This document shows, in pieces, positions 21,308 through 33,629 of a stretch of DNA of 64,000 bases. The stretch covers positions 52,275,711-52,339,710 of the forward strand of contig CALNVZ010003426.1 in the NCBI GenBank assembly GCA_940671915.1, given 5' to 3'. Positions within the stretch are counted from its first letter, which is position 1. The number at the start of each line of letters is the position of its first letter. The position numbers were made by a program, and so were the translations under genes. The DNA comes from Paracentrotus lividus (taxonomy: Eukaryota; Echinodermata; Echinoidea; Camarodonta; Echinidae). The notes under the pieces are model-generated. The model saw only the letters and a program-made list of their open reading frames with translations, was not told where the DNA came from and did not search any database.

Positions 21308-21451
21308 GTCCAGAGGGCGCCAATCTGTTTATATATCACTTACCACAAGATTACACGGATGCTGATCTCATATCTATGTTCTCAGCCTATGGTGGTATCC
21401 TCAGTGCAAAAGTCTTCATCGACAAAAACACAAACCTCAGCAAATGTTTTG
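21308..21451 (+). CDS. CELF1/2: CELF exon with the first half of RRM3
   Basis: This 144-bp exon, phase 1 in and out, reads (G)[19 protein letters not shown], then [20 protein letters not shown], then [14 protein letters not shown] is RNP2, and [13 protein letters not shown] and [17 protein letters not shown] are hallmark CELF RRM3 sequences. The acceptor is tctAG at 21306-21307 and the donor TTTG/GTAGGT at 21452. RRM3 is the high-affinity UGU-binding domain in vertebrate CELF1. Confidence 0.97.
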
Positions 21452-21933
21452 GTAGGTATTCCTTCTCCCAGATTGATTGGAATTAGTTATTTTATTTGCC
21501 ATGGAGAAGTATTATAAAACTAAATAAGTTGTATTACAGATCAACAATCATCAATAAAGGGTATTCATTTGTCTTGCAATGTAAAACTTTTTGCAAAAGT
21601 GATCACAAATTTCCTAGTTGGCCACAATACATTGCAAGACAAATGAATGCCTTCTAGCAAGAAGTATTATGTTAGAATGTGGATCTCGATTAATTATTGT
21701 TCAGTGCATCTCTGTTACTTCTATTTTTGTTCCTTCTCTCTCTCTCTCTCTCTCTTCTCTCTCCCCCCTGTCTCACTGTCCTCTTTCTCCCTTTATTCTT
21801 TTCCCCCTCTTATTTCTATCTTTAGAGTTATGAGATACTCTTTTTGTCAGAGAGAATTTCTTCATCTTATTTTCCTTTAAAATGCTTGTCTTTAGATATT
21901 CATGTAATAATCTATTTCGTTTTCTTTGATCAG
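21452..21933 (+). other. CELF intron splitting RRM3
   Basis: 482 bp. It holds a perfect 21-bp inverted repeat (21563-21583 with 21628-21648) and a CT microsatellite (about 21737-21772). The acceptor is tcAG at 21932-21933. Confidence 0.8.
21563..21648. repeat. Perfect 21-bp inverted repeat with a 44-nt loop
   Basis: attcatttgtcttgcaatgt at 21563 is exactly inverted at 21629-21648, with one further pair (21583/21628) making 21. It lies about 110 bp after the first RRM3 exon. It could be a hairpin in the pre-mRNA or a small foldback insertion; it is too small to classify. Confidence 0.85.
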
Positions 21934-22061
21934 GTTTTGTAAGTTATGATTCACCGATCTCAGCGCAGACGGCGATCCAAGCAATGAATGGTTTCTCTGT
22001 AGGAACCAAGAGATTAAAAGTTCAGCTCAAACGCTCTAAAGAAGCTAACAAACCGTACTAA
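21934..22061 (+). CDS. CELF1/2: CELF terminal coding exon, second half of RRM3 and stop
   Basis: It encodes (G)[20 protein letters not shown], then [20 protein letters not shown] and Y, with TAA at 22059-22061. KCFGFVSYD across the junction is RNP1. The [21 protein letters not shown]-terminus is nearly invariant in CELF1/2, so the protein ends exactly where the family ends. The acceptor is tcAG at 21932-21933. A strong donor-like AAG/GTGAGT begins 3 nt after the stop, suggesting an intron in the 3' UTR. Confidence 0.97.
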
Positions 22062-22064
22062 AAG

Positions 22065-25000
22065 GTGAGTACATGCATGTGTAAACTGGGTGGCTAGAGT
22101 CGATGGGTAGAGTGTGGAGAGGAGATTAGGAGAGGTTGATTTTCACATCCAATAAATGAACATGGTCCATTTAAATTCATGTTCGCAAAGAAAAAATGTC
22201 CCGCTCGAACTTGAACAAATAATTATTCTGGAAATCATTCTCCTGAAGATGGTGAGAACATGCTCACCAAAATGTTGAGAGTGGGTAGGTTCTTCAAAAT
22301 AACTTCGTGCATCATGAAACCTTCCTCTGCCAATTGTCCTAACACCAGTTAAACCTTCAAAGAATAGTTTGCAATGATTTCATTTAAATTGGGCAGATTT
22401 CCTGAATCAAAAAATTGCTTATTTCAGGAAATGTATTCTCTATTCAGCTTTGATATGAAAGAGAGTTTTTTCTTATCTGCCCTCCAAACTTTCCCCATTA
22501 ACTCTTGCCACTATTAAATGATTAACATCATGGAATGCAAGATATAATTGAATGTCATTCATCTAGCATTAGCCAATCAGAACCCATCACAGCTTAGTTC
22601 TTGATTATGATTGGTTATAGAGATATTGCCCGACATTTTAAATTGCATCTTGCTTTCAATTTACATGTATATTTTGTAACAAAAGATCTTTGGAAATGTT
22701 TGATCCAATTATTAGTTCATCATGATGATGATAAAGGAAAAGTGTGGTTTAAATTGACTCTTGAAAACTCAAAACCAGCGATAGTATTCAAACAATTTTT
22801 TTGAAAAATTGTATCAGTGTGCATCAAAATAGTTTAAAGAAATGTAATTCTGTTTTGTTGGCTGTTAAAAGTATTTTTATGTTGAATATTTTGTGCAGTG
22901 TTTTGCTTTAAGAAGTTTAGTTCTATAGTGTGTTGTTGCCCTTACAAACTAAACCTACACTAGGAGTGATGTTGCATAAAGTTATGTTGCACAAACTTTA
23001 TTGAATTTGCCAAAAATCTTAATCAAGAAATAGAGCATTTAATTTAAACCTTGTATCAAACATCTTGAATCGTGCATGCCTGTATTTTCTTTATTTTTAT
23101 TTTTATTTTTTGCAACAAATAAAAATGTATTTTTGGAGATTAATTCAGATGATCTTTAGACTTTATGTAAGATTAGTTTTTAAGGGCAACAACCAAATTG
23201 TGATAATGTGTAGACGTAACTACGGCATCACATAATAGGTTGTTTGATTGAGTTTTTTGCACCCCAGTCCCGCTAATTTGAACAAGCGTTGTGAACACAG
23301 AGTGCTATGAGCATGATTGGTACCCCTTTAACACTTGTCATATGTTAGTGGATAGCAAAGAGTTTAATTGAATGAGAAAAAGAGGAGTCTTTGTGCTTGC
23401 TGGCCTATTGCTCAAGAAACAGGACACCCTATTACCCCATTACATGGACAGTGATGTTCAAACTCAGAGCTTAATTTGATTCATGTAGCCTTCAAGCTGA
23501 TTCATGTTGATTCTGTACAGTGCAAAAATAGTAAATGCATTTCAATAGCTATTAATATAGCACGTTAGCTTTTTTTTCTGTGCTTGCCATGTTAATACTG
23601 TTAGGAGAATTGGCCTGACTAGGTCCGTATATGGCACTGTACAGAATAGTCATGAATCGGTTTCGAAGTCCGCAATGTTTGAATTCAGCTTTGCGTACTA
23701 TCAAATAGGTAGAAATTGACACAAACAGGCAACCGGAACACACCAATTTGTCATAAAACTGTATTCTTTACATAAGCCTGGGATATAAACTCTATGGCCA
23801 TTTGAATCTTTATAGGAAATGACCATATTTTACCTTTACCTTTACCGCAAATACTGGAAGAATGCAGGATAGCAGTCGAGCTTCCAGGTCTATCTTCTTG
23901 TCAGCTCAGTACATTATTGTACTCTTCACATTATTTGTCAGATTTAGTTTCAATTTCAAGGAGACAATAGGGCAAGAGGTTGCATCAGATTAGTTTAGAA
24001 GAGCTCTCCCTGAAGCTTTAAATGTGATTGAAATTAGCCAAGTAGTAAACTCTGCATGAAAATTTCTTATTGGGCATATATGTGCCAAAGAGTACCCCCT
24101 CCTTGCCCCACATGTTGAAATCTGTGTTAGTGTGTAAAGTCACTGTTGTGCTGTGGTACGGGTAATTCTCTTATCCTTTGTGTCTATTTCCAAAGCGGAT
24201 GAACTTGTTTATTCATCCTTTTACTATAAAAGACAGAAGCTCATTGGTGCTTTTAGGACTTGGATAATGTTAGTAATATGTTGGGACAGTAATCCAGGTA
24301 CTTTCGTTCAATTGCCATTGACAAAAATGAATCTCCCTAATCAAATGAAGATAACACTTCACTCCTCCATTTCCTCGCAAATGAATAACTATTGGTTAGC
24401 TCAACTGAAACATTACACAAGCACTACGCCAAGGCTCTGGGCCAGCATGCTATCAGGGAATTGTTTTCATCGCTATAAGGTTGCTAAGCAGAATTTATGT
24501 TAGCTGCCCCAAATCCCACCCAATAATATCAATGGTGAATACTTTGTTTTTGGCCGAACTCAGTTTTGATACATTGGAAGATAGGAAAATGCATAATTCT
24601 CAACTTTTGGGTTGAGGGAGGGAGCTTCTCCCTTCCAGCTGAGGGGCTAGATGCGAGAAGAGATTTGTAACCTTGATCTTCTGATTCATAAAAACTGATT
24701 TGTACACTAAGGTTCACTTGAGACTTTAATAATATTTGGACAATTTAATGATGAAGATATAGGCCTATAGGAATACATTTTGTTTTAGATATTGGATAGG
24801 GGTAGAAATACATGTAAGATGTGACATATTGTTATTGTTTGTCTTTAATCCCATTATGATATTGTTCCATTGTTTGTATATTTTTTGTAAAGCTTTTATC
24901 ATGCTTCTAGTCGTGTGCTGTGGCTTTGTTAAAGCTTGTGTTTTGTTTTATATTCATGCTTTATTTTATATTATTCACAAAAAACACTTATACCACAAAT

Positions 25001-25679
25001 AGAAAGTGTGGAAAATAATTTGGTTGATATATTGATTTTTGTCATGATTAATTTTTATTGCAAAAACAACAAAGATTACAAAGCGATATTGAAATAACGG
25101 TGAAATATTTAAATCATTATTTATTCACCAATGAATATGATGATTTCTTAATTGTAAGATATCATATGTAATATTACTCCTCATGTTCTCTTGGGGATGG
25201 GATAATTTTTTTTCATTTTTCATGGTGTCATATTTCATATTGGTTCTCTAAGAACTTCATACTGTACTTCCTTAACCCAATATATTGGAATTAAATTATA
25301 CCAATCTTGTGGAAGTTAGGTCTTTGAATCTTCACTGCACTTTGTTTAGAATAATATTTGACTAGCAGAGACAGCTAACAATTAGTTAAGACATTCACCT
25401 ACCATTATATGTTGTTCCTATTATTATATATTCTTATGTTTCATACCATGCTTTGAATGTCATTGTGTTTTCATTCGGGTATTCCCCCAATATATTATGT
25501 CATTGTGTTTTCATCTGGGTAATCCCCAATTTATCTCTATGACATCATAGTCTATAAACGTACATTCAAATAATCTACGCTGTGTGTTACTTTGCTACGT
25601 TATTGTATCACTGTCTAACCCCGCTCTCTCTATTCCGTCTTTGTTTTTTTCTTTCTCTTTTATTTTTTCCACCAATCAG
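22065..25679 (+). other. Probable 3'-UTR intron of CELF
   Basis: It begins AAG/GTGAGT (exon end at 22064) and may end at the acceptor aatcAG (25678-25679), which follows a very strong pyrimidine tract (25621-25671). There is no coding frame of interest inside. If unspliced, this would be 3' UTR or intergenic. A fragment of the ggacaaYtacccc repeat family lies near 23418-23450. Confidence 0.45.
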
Positions 25680-28600
25680 AACGCTCGATACTTCTGTCCA
25701 AGTCATGTGACGTCTGCCTGTAAACGTTTGCTCGTTGCCCCTGGAAACCATACCGGTTTGCTATTTTATCATGTGACTAGTTCAACGAACTGTCGTGTGT
25801 TTGTCTCGTTCTCACAGACGAAAAACCTAAGAAATAATCTATTATGCATTTGAAATATCAAGTGTAATGTACGTGTATTCTACCCCGGCACATTGGACCG
25901 TAGACGCTTTCTTAACATTATTTGTTAGCGTATTCATTAACGTCAATCAATCTAATCATCATTGCTAATGGCATTGCTCATCAAGGAAGTAAACGGCGGC
26001 AGAAAGCAGAAAATAAATGAAAATCAGGGAGGCATTAGTTAGTTTGGTTGATTAACTTTATTTGTAGTCTATCTTGCTTGTACGTGTGTGTTAGAATGAG
26101 TCTGGATCATAGACTACAGATTCATTCTCTGTTTTTGTGCAAACGCATGGAATGTTGTATTAGTCATTTTTCCTGAGGTCACGACCCCCAAAAGGGAACA
26201 TGAATTATTTTCTTCTAGTTTATTCTTATATTTGTGACATGATTTTCCAGTAGGAAAACAGGCCTGTGTGTTTTTTGGGAGTTGAATGTTAAAAAATAGC
26301 CATTTTATCATGATTATTATCATAATCGTTTGATGTGTATTGCCCCAGTGTGATGAGAAATATCAAGTCTCATTTTATGTTCATATTAAGTTCAAAACAG
26401 GGTGTGCGAAAGTTCTTGTATGTTTGAAATCATTATTTATTTATAATTATACCAACCAGTTTTTAAAAGATAAGTGGATCTTCTTATAGAAGAGTACAAC
26501 ACAGAGTGTTTTTAATAAAGTGCGTTTTTCGTGTGTGTTTTATTATTGGTGTTCAAAGAATTATCGCCACTAAGCGTGTAGTTTTTTTTCAGTAATTTTT
26601 TTTTTATTTCTTGTTATTAGATCATCATCTTGTAGTATGGTTATTTGCAGTGTTGATTTTTAGTTTAATTGTTGCTGTGTTGAATTTGCAGAATAAATGA
26701 GAGATAATGTCTAATGTTCCCCATATTAAATGTTACGTCACTCAATATACAAGGGAGATAACGATGATTGGAAAGCATGGATGCACAAAAATTTTGAATG
26801 ATTATCAAATCTGGTTGAAGCATTGAAAACAATTTTTAATGCAAGTTATCTCACCAAACCTGCAAAGTGACAGTTTTTAGTTCAAAATTTGGATCTAACT
26901 TCGGATCATTTACCAGCTGTAGTTACAGAAAGCTTTACAGTTTTTAAAAAGAAGAAAAAACAAATATATATATCGGAACTAGAGAGGGAGCATTCTCAAT
27001 CTCTTTCATTGGCTCGGAGACCATGCGCGATGCTTTTCAATTATCTCAACAATCTCTCTGTATATTGAGTGATATACTATGTTAAAATTTGTGATTGATT
27101 CATTCTTCAAAGATTTGTACTTGTCCGTTTAAAAGAGGGTACATAAAATTTACAATAATGCAATGTTTTACACAGAAAATGGTGCAGTTTTGCTCAAATC
27201 AGACAAAAATCGCCTGTTCAGCTGACATACTGTTTTGTTTCAGCTATATTTAAGCAGTGAATGAAATTGGCATCAGATATGAAAAAATATCCAGAAACTG
27301 CGAGGAAGAGAATTTTGGTTTTTACTAAATATTTTCTTAAGATTGGAAACATGCTGCCATAGTCAAGATATATTTTCCATTGAAGTACTAATTAATGTAT
27401 TCAGAACAGATGAATCCTTCGTCTACTTTATCAAGGGCTACTAGAATTTGAATTTTTGTGTGATTTTAATGATTGTGTTTTGGTGCTTTGCACAAGATTT
27501 GAATTTTATAAAATGATTTTTTTAATTTCTCACCAATTTTTATCTTGACTATATAGTTATTGATTGGAATCATATTCAGTTCAGTAATAGAGTCATAATA
27601 CAGGGTAGAAAGTTGTACACAATATAGTCAGGACCTTGGATACAATTAGCTTTATATCTAGAAGAAATGATTAGCAAAGAAATGCACAGAGGAATTATCC
27701 AATTAGATTTTAAGTTCAGATGTGATGATGATTGTATTCATCTAGATTATAATTCATTTCTTACTCCTAGAAAGGGATGCATAAGTTTGGCTTCAGTTTT
27801 AGAAAGGGGGATGGGTGGAGGAGAATCATATGACAAGAAGTCTTCAAACAGATTGATAGGGGAATTGCAATGAGGGTAATTCTGCAGTAAATGATGTTAC
27901 AAAACTAAGATATTTTCTAGATTGTTTGTATTGTAGTTACATAAATTAAAACACCTGTGTCTTCAAATATATACAGCTAAATATGTTAATGAAAGGGAAG
28001 GAATTTTGCAAAAAATTTTCATCCAAGCCAAATTTAGTGACACAGTGATCAAAAACGTTGGTGTAACGTCGGTTTGATAAGGACACATTTTTGCTTGCCA
28101 TTTGATAGCAAACGCTATTCAGGTGAAGTTTTTAGCGCAATTCCTTTCCTATCATGAACTTATTTAGCTTTATTAATTTGAAAACTCAGTATTCTTATTT
28201 ATGTCACTACAATACAATCAATCTGGAAATGTTTTGTTTTCAGAAAGTCAGTAACTGTGGAATATGCCCATACATGTTGGTGTAAAACTGTTGCATTTCA
28301 TAGATTTTTAAGGATCTCTGATCCTGGCCTTATGTTCAATTAGATTGTTTGCAAGTTTCTGATAATCAAAAGAAGAAAATTCACACTGTAGAGAAAGGAC
28401 AGTACAGAAACGCCAGTATCAAATCTTTGTTTCTTCTTATAAATGTATGTACCACACGTTGTTCGTATATTATCAACTGTTTTGTGTACAGAGTTTTATG
28501 GCGACAAAAAGATGCAAACGTTTCTTGTGTATTACAAAGACTATATAAATGTACAGCCTATGTTTGGAGAGAATCTTTAAAAGAATTTAAAGAAGTATGT

Positions 28601-28882
28601 AATTTCATTGTATTCAATTATATTATGTGACTGTAAGATATGTTTATGTGATACAAGTGTTATAGATTTAATGTTACATTATGTGTACAATATTCAGCGT
28701 TAAATTCAGTGAGGGATCGATACGATTCAAAAATTGTATTGTACTTATAAACTGCCTGCTATAAATCAAAACTCAATGATTAGTCCAATTTTTACCAATT
28801 TTTCTTTGATTTTTATTGACTGAATGACCGCCATTGATTAGAGTAAATGGTTACAATTTTGATGAATTTTTAATTTTATTTG

Positions 28883-28990
28883 AGATCTGGAGTTATCTTC
28901 TAGTACTATGATCACTGATGGATGTGAAATTCTGATGTCCAGAATTTCGTTTAAATCTGATTTAATGCTCAATATTTAAACTCCAGATCT
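28883..28990. repeat. Nested inverted repeats
   Basis: agatctggagtt (28883-28894) pairs exactly with aactccagatct (28979-28990), and within it gaaattctg (28926-28934) pairs with cagaatttc (28940-28948). It could fold in a 3' UTR transcript. No known family was recognised. Confidence 0.7.
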
Positions 28991-29761
28991 GAAGCACAAA
29001 TAAGTTTAAATCAGGTAGCAAATTCAAAGGAAATGCACACAACCTAAAACTTTATTAAAAGCTATGAACACAATGTGTTTTTATGAATTAATTTGCATAT
29101 TAGTTCCTTACGAAATCTTTGCAAACAAAAATGTTGCCATGGATATGGACATGTATTAGTGTGGTGTTGGGACAACTGAAACCAAAACAAGTTTCGTTTT
29201 TATTTTCATGTTTAGTACTCTTCTGTTACAAAACAATTATATATAGCTAATGATGATAGGGGGTAAAAGAAAACCTATGCAATTGAGACATGTATGATTT
29301 TAATTTGACTAATTATTGTGTATTCTCCATTGAGATTACTAAGCAAAATATGATTATAAAATGCCCAGAGAAGTGCAATTTTTACTGTTAAAATGTGTCA
29401 TGTAAGCTGGCTCAAAAATGGACAAGTATGTTTATTTGTTGTCCGTTTCCTCCGATGGAAACATGTTGAATAAATGTGGATCTTAAACATTGGATTGTTG
29501 TAATGTTAATCCGTAGCCCACCCTTAATGCGTTTATATGTTGCTGTTCTTTGACCTTTGACCTGTTGGTTTTAATCGTGTGTTGTACATTGTATAAAAGT
29601 TTGTAGTATTCTAGTAAGTATTACCATTCATCGTTTGTATTCATTCATATTTTTAAAAGTATTGTTGGGTTAAAGGTTTTATGTAATCGTATGTTTTTAT
29701 TTCAATTGTTGCTTCTTTAGTTTGTTTTTGAAGGTTGTTCATTCTCCTCCTCCTCTTCATC

Positions 29762-29822
29762 ATTGTCGAGATCGTTGTTGAAATCGTTGTCGAGATCGTT
29801 GTTGAAATCGTTGTCGAGATCA
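29762..29822. repeat. 24-bp tandem repeat, about 2.5 units
   Basis: The unit gagatcgttgttgaaatcgt plus tgtc is repeated in tandem, itself built of two similar 12-mers. It creates a repetitive TTIS frame on the minus strand, which is not considered a gene. Confidence 0.85.
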
Positions 29823-31093
29823 TGTGATGTGGAGAGAATGTTTGTTGAAGTTTTATTGTACATGTTGTAGATTTGAAAACAAGAAAAATGATTGTCATGT
29901 TATTTCTTTTAAAACAATGTTTGTATATGTTAGCTATGGCAGAAAGAAATCTAAGTTTTTTTCTCTCTTCTCCTTTCATATGATGACCATTTTTTGTTAG
30001 ATGTATGTGAACTATCTATGTTGCAAGCATGCCCCACCCTGAATTAAATTCCTGCTATTCCCCTTTTTTTGGGGCAAATTTTGTACAGAATTATTGTAAG
30101 ATTCAACAAAACCAACAACAGGTGACTGTTTTATTTCATTTTTTTCTGTTAAAATATTTGGTTGGGCTACAGTACATTTTTGTCTTTTGAATGGATCCTG
30201 TGAGTACAGAATTGTTTTCATATACCAATGATAGATTAGGACATATTTTCAAACTTTGAATAGTTTTCAAGATTTAATACGTGGCCATACATTTGGTGAT
30301 CATGTCCATGACGCATAGTTTGTTGAGATAACATGTTTTTATCAAATGTTGTCTTGTCTAAATAAAGTGATCAGGTCCTATGTGAAACCATGTGTTACAA
30401 GAACATGAAAACCATTCCAGAAAAGAGAAAAAGAAAACATTGCAAAACTATTTCATGTAATAATTTAAACGTAAGCTCTTTTCCTGTTATTAATATCTGA
30501 CCGTCCTACTGCAGCCTATTGTCTGTTGGCTTCAGAAACAAATATTCCATATTCCAATTTAGTTTCATTTTTTAAATAAAACTGTCACAATTTGTATTTG
30601 AAAATGTGATTTTGACCAAGAGCTTGTTTCATGATCCAAGCTCTAATGGCATAAGCTTTACCCAGGGTGCCCCACCTAGTGTATCTTATGTAATTCTTTT
30701 CTCTTGTTATTATTTCTTTGTTCGTAGTTTTGTCAGCTTCAATATGTTTATTTCTTCTCCCTGCTTCATGTTTACCAAAAAAAAAGAAGAAAAGTCAAAA
30801 GTTGTTGTTCTACCCTTGTTTGTTTGTGTTTATGTGGTATTATTAAAGGCTAGCTTAGTTCTGTCATGTCAAATTGTGTCCTCTGTAGCTTTTCTTGTCT
30901 CCCCTTCCTGGGTGTGTCTGATTGGCTGTATACGTATGTATGCTTGTCTGTGTGTACCATGCCTTCTTTTAACATCTTATTTCTGAACACATATGGTACA
31001 TGCACATGTTATTAGTTGTAGCTATTACCCCCCTGTCTATTAATTTTCACTTTCAAAACACATCCTGGTCCCACCAATTTTGCATTGTGAATG

Positions 31094-31212
31094 GGTTCTG
31101 GGACAACTACCCCTCATTACCCCCTGAACAATTACCCCTAACTCTACAGCTAACCCTATTTTTGGGGGTAGTTGTCCTGGGGATATTGTCCCGGGGGTAA
31201 TGTGTCCTGATA
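31094..31212. repeat. Dispersed repeat with ggacaaYtacccc words (copy 2, inverted arms)
   Basis: The left half (gggacaactacccctcatta and ctctacagctaaccctattt) and the right half (tgggggtagttgtcctgggg and gggggtaatgtgtcctga) are partly inverted relative to each other. The right half, read on the minus strand, matches the sequence at 20330-20425. It is probably a small foldback or MITE family. Confidence 0.6.
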
Positions 31213-33629
31213 ATGGGATATAGGTAATATAAATTGAAGACCTTCCGATCTAGAAATGTACATATTAATGTAACAGTGGATTGATAGAATTGAATTAAAG
31301 TACGAAAGAGAACCAAACCATAATGTATCGCTATCTTATGCGATGGTCACAACACAATATAAATGCAACATGCAATTCTCTGTCATAGAGAGTTACACTT
31401 ATGGCACATATGACGGGTTGTGACCAATGCATAAATCGGCGATGTGAGATTGCACCTTCAAAATAAAGATAAAATGAATTCTCTCTTGTTTATATGCTGG
31501 CACTGGAAATATTCTAGCAAAAGATGGAATTCATAACACTGGCTAATTACACCCAATACATTCTTGAGTTAGGATGATTCCATTGATACAAATAACCCTC
31601 TGATTACAAACACTTATGGATTAACAAACACATCTCTACTCTGGATTCTGACCTACCTACATCCCTACCAGTTCTTGTGAAATCTTTGGTTTGTTTTTTA
31701 AAACATTTTCTACTGGGCCTAGGTCCACTAAACCCTTGGGATCTATCCAACCTTTTCTGTCATTAACTGTCCATGTAGATGTGTCGTTGCCTATTTACTG
31801 TGAGTGAAACCAGTTTGCTGTTACCTGTTAATGTGAGCCTGTATTTCTAGCCAGTATCAAGACTTGAGTGCAGATCAGAAGGGCGTTAGCACTGTTTAAA
31901 AGAAGTTAACGCCTTTCTGTTTCTAAACCATGCTTCTGTGTAAAGCTCAGTCTAGATTCAGGTAATAGTCTTGGAGGCCCAGCCGTTTTGTGTATTATGT
32001 GGCAATTATGAATTTGATTCCACATTGAGAACAGTGCAATCTGCAATCATCAGCTATTGGACTGCTTGAGTAAAGGCTATAAGGACCCTAAGGAAAGCTC
32101 AATGTAAAAATTTCTTCTTTATTTAAAGTTTGGTTCTAAGCTCTTTGTTGTAATTTAACAAATTAGGATAACCCTATCAATTGAAATTCAGGATAAACCT
32201 GAAAATAGTATATTTTGCCATGTATTGAATTTCGCCAAAAATGCCGAAAATTTGCTAAAAGAAATGTAATATGCAATTGTTAAACGTGAATAAGAATTGT
32301 TTATGTGTATTGTAAGAATCATATATAAGATGCTCTGAAGGGCTTTTATATTTGGCTGAGTAAGTGTATTTTTCCTGAGAACCGTAAATGTCTAGCTATG
32401 GTCAGTTTTTATCTCTTGCAGTGTTCATATATTTATTTTAATTTAAGCCTAGTGTCTCGTTTGTCCCTTATACCCCTCCCCTGCTGTCACATTTGGGATA
32501 ATTTGTTATTTTGTAAACATTTTTATTCTGAAAAATGAAATGCAATAAAAAAAAACGTTGGGTGGTCGTCAGTTTATTGTCCGTTAAAAGAGTCGTTTAT
32601 AGGAGTCTAATGTCAGTACTGAGAAACATATATCATGTTTAGAAAACGGTTGTGTATTATGTAACATGTACTTTATATACTTGGGTAGTGTTCTGCATTT
32701 TGGACTGTTGTTAGTTCATGTACTTAAAAAGTGAAGAAATGTTTATCTATGGTACGTGTAAACCTGCCTAGTAGTATGAACCTAAAATGTTGTACTCTAA
32801 TGTGCCCCTGTTCTCACTGACGGATAAACCAGTCATTGCCTGCGTTAATCAAGATAATATTGGCAAGAGAATCCCATGAAGCATCCCCTTAGTCCCATGT
32901 ATGTGCATTTGTATCTGGTAAAGCCATGTTATTGAATGTTGCACCGTCCATTGTAAACCCCCTTTCCCTATTCTATGCCATAGGTAGTTCTAAACCCCGG
33001 CCACGTACTTAGATCCGTTGCTATGGATACCGTGTGATGCCGTATGTTACGTGGTTATTATTTATAATATTTAATTGTACTAGGTGAATGTTTGTACCGC
33101 ATTTTAGGCACGTTTTATTGAATTGTTTGCTCTCTGGACGTGAAGCATCTTTCAGCTGTTCTTTTGTAGATAGAGGAGTTCACTGTTTTTATCTGTAATT
33201 TATTGAATATTTTGGAGTCCAAACCACCCTCGTTAATATTTGTGAGATTTTAAAGAAAACTAGATAATTGGTGTGTTTTGAAGGAGAAAAAAATGAGAAT
33301 TTTGATGTTGAAGACCGTTTTCGCTGAGCTCTTACTGATTGGTGATGCTACTGGTTGTCACTTTATGTAACACTGCCAGATTGACAGCGAGTAGCAGCAA
33401 AATGGGTCGATGCTCGAGAGAAGATGAATTGTGTGTGGATTATACATTGGCACAGAGAAATTTTTATTTGTGCTGTGATCAAGGAAGAGAAAAAAAATGA
33501 ATAAAAATGATATAATGACCTGCAAAATTTTGCACCCGAAACCTTTATTTCTAATGTGTATTGTGTTCTAAGGATGTTGTTTATAGTGGAATTGTGGCCG
33601 TTGTGGTTGTTTTAATGGTGAAGATAAGT

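Larger units (their letters stand above)
25680..33600 (+). other. CELF 3' UTR and 3' flank, no other gene seen
   Basis: AT-rich sequence with no convincing coding exon on either strand. Candidate poly(A) signals AATAAA occur at 26514, 26692, 29469, 30361 and 32544; the last is followed by a GT-rich stretch. A 24-bp tandem repeat (29762-29822), an inverted repeat (28883-28990) and a dispersed repeat (31094-31212) are noted separately. Where the transcript ends cannot be decided from sequence alone. Confidence 0.5.

Noticed and set aside
30606..30986. 126-codon plus-strand hydrophobic frame in the CELF 3' flank
   Set aside because: T-rich DNA gives Phe/Val/Leu/Cys-rich frames by chance. There is no homology, and it lies where 3' UTR is expected.
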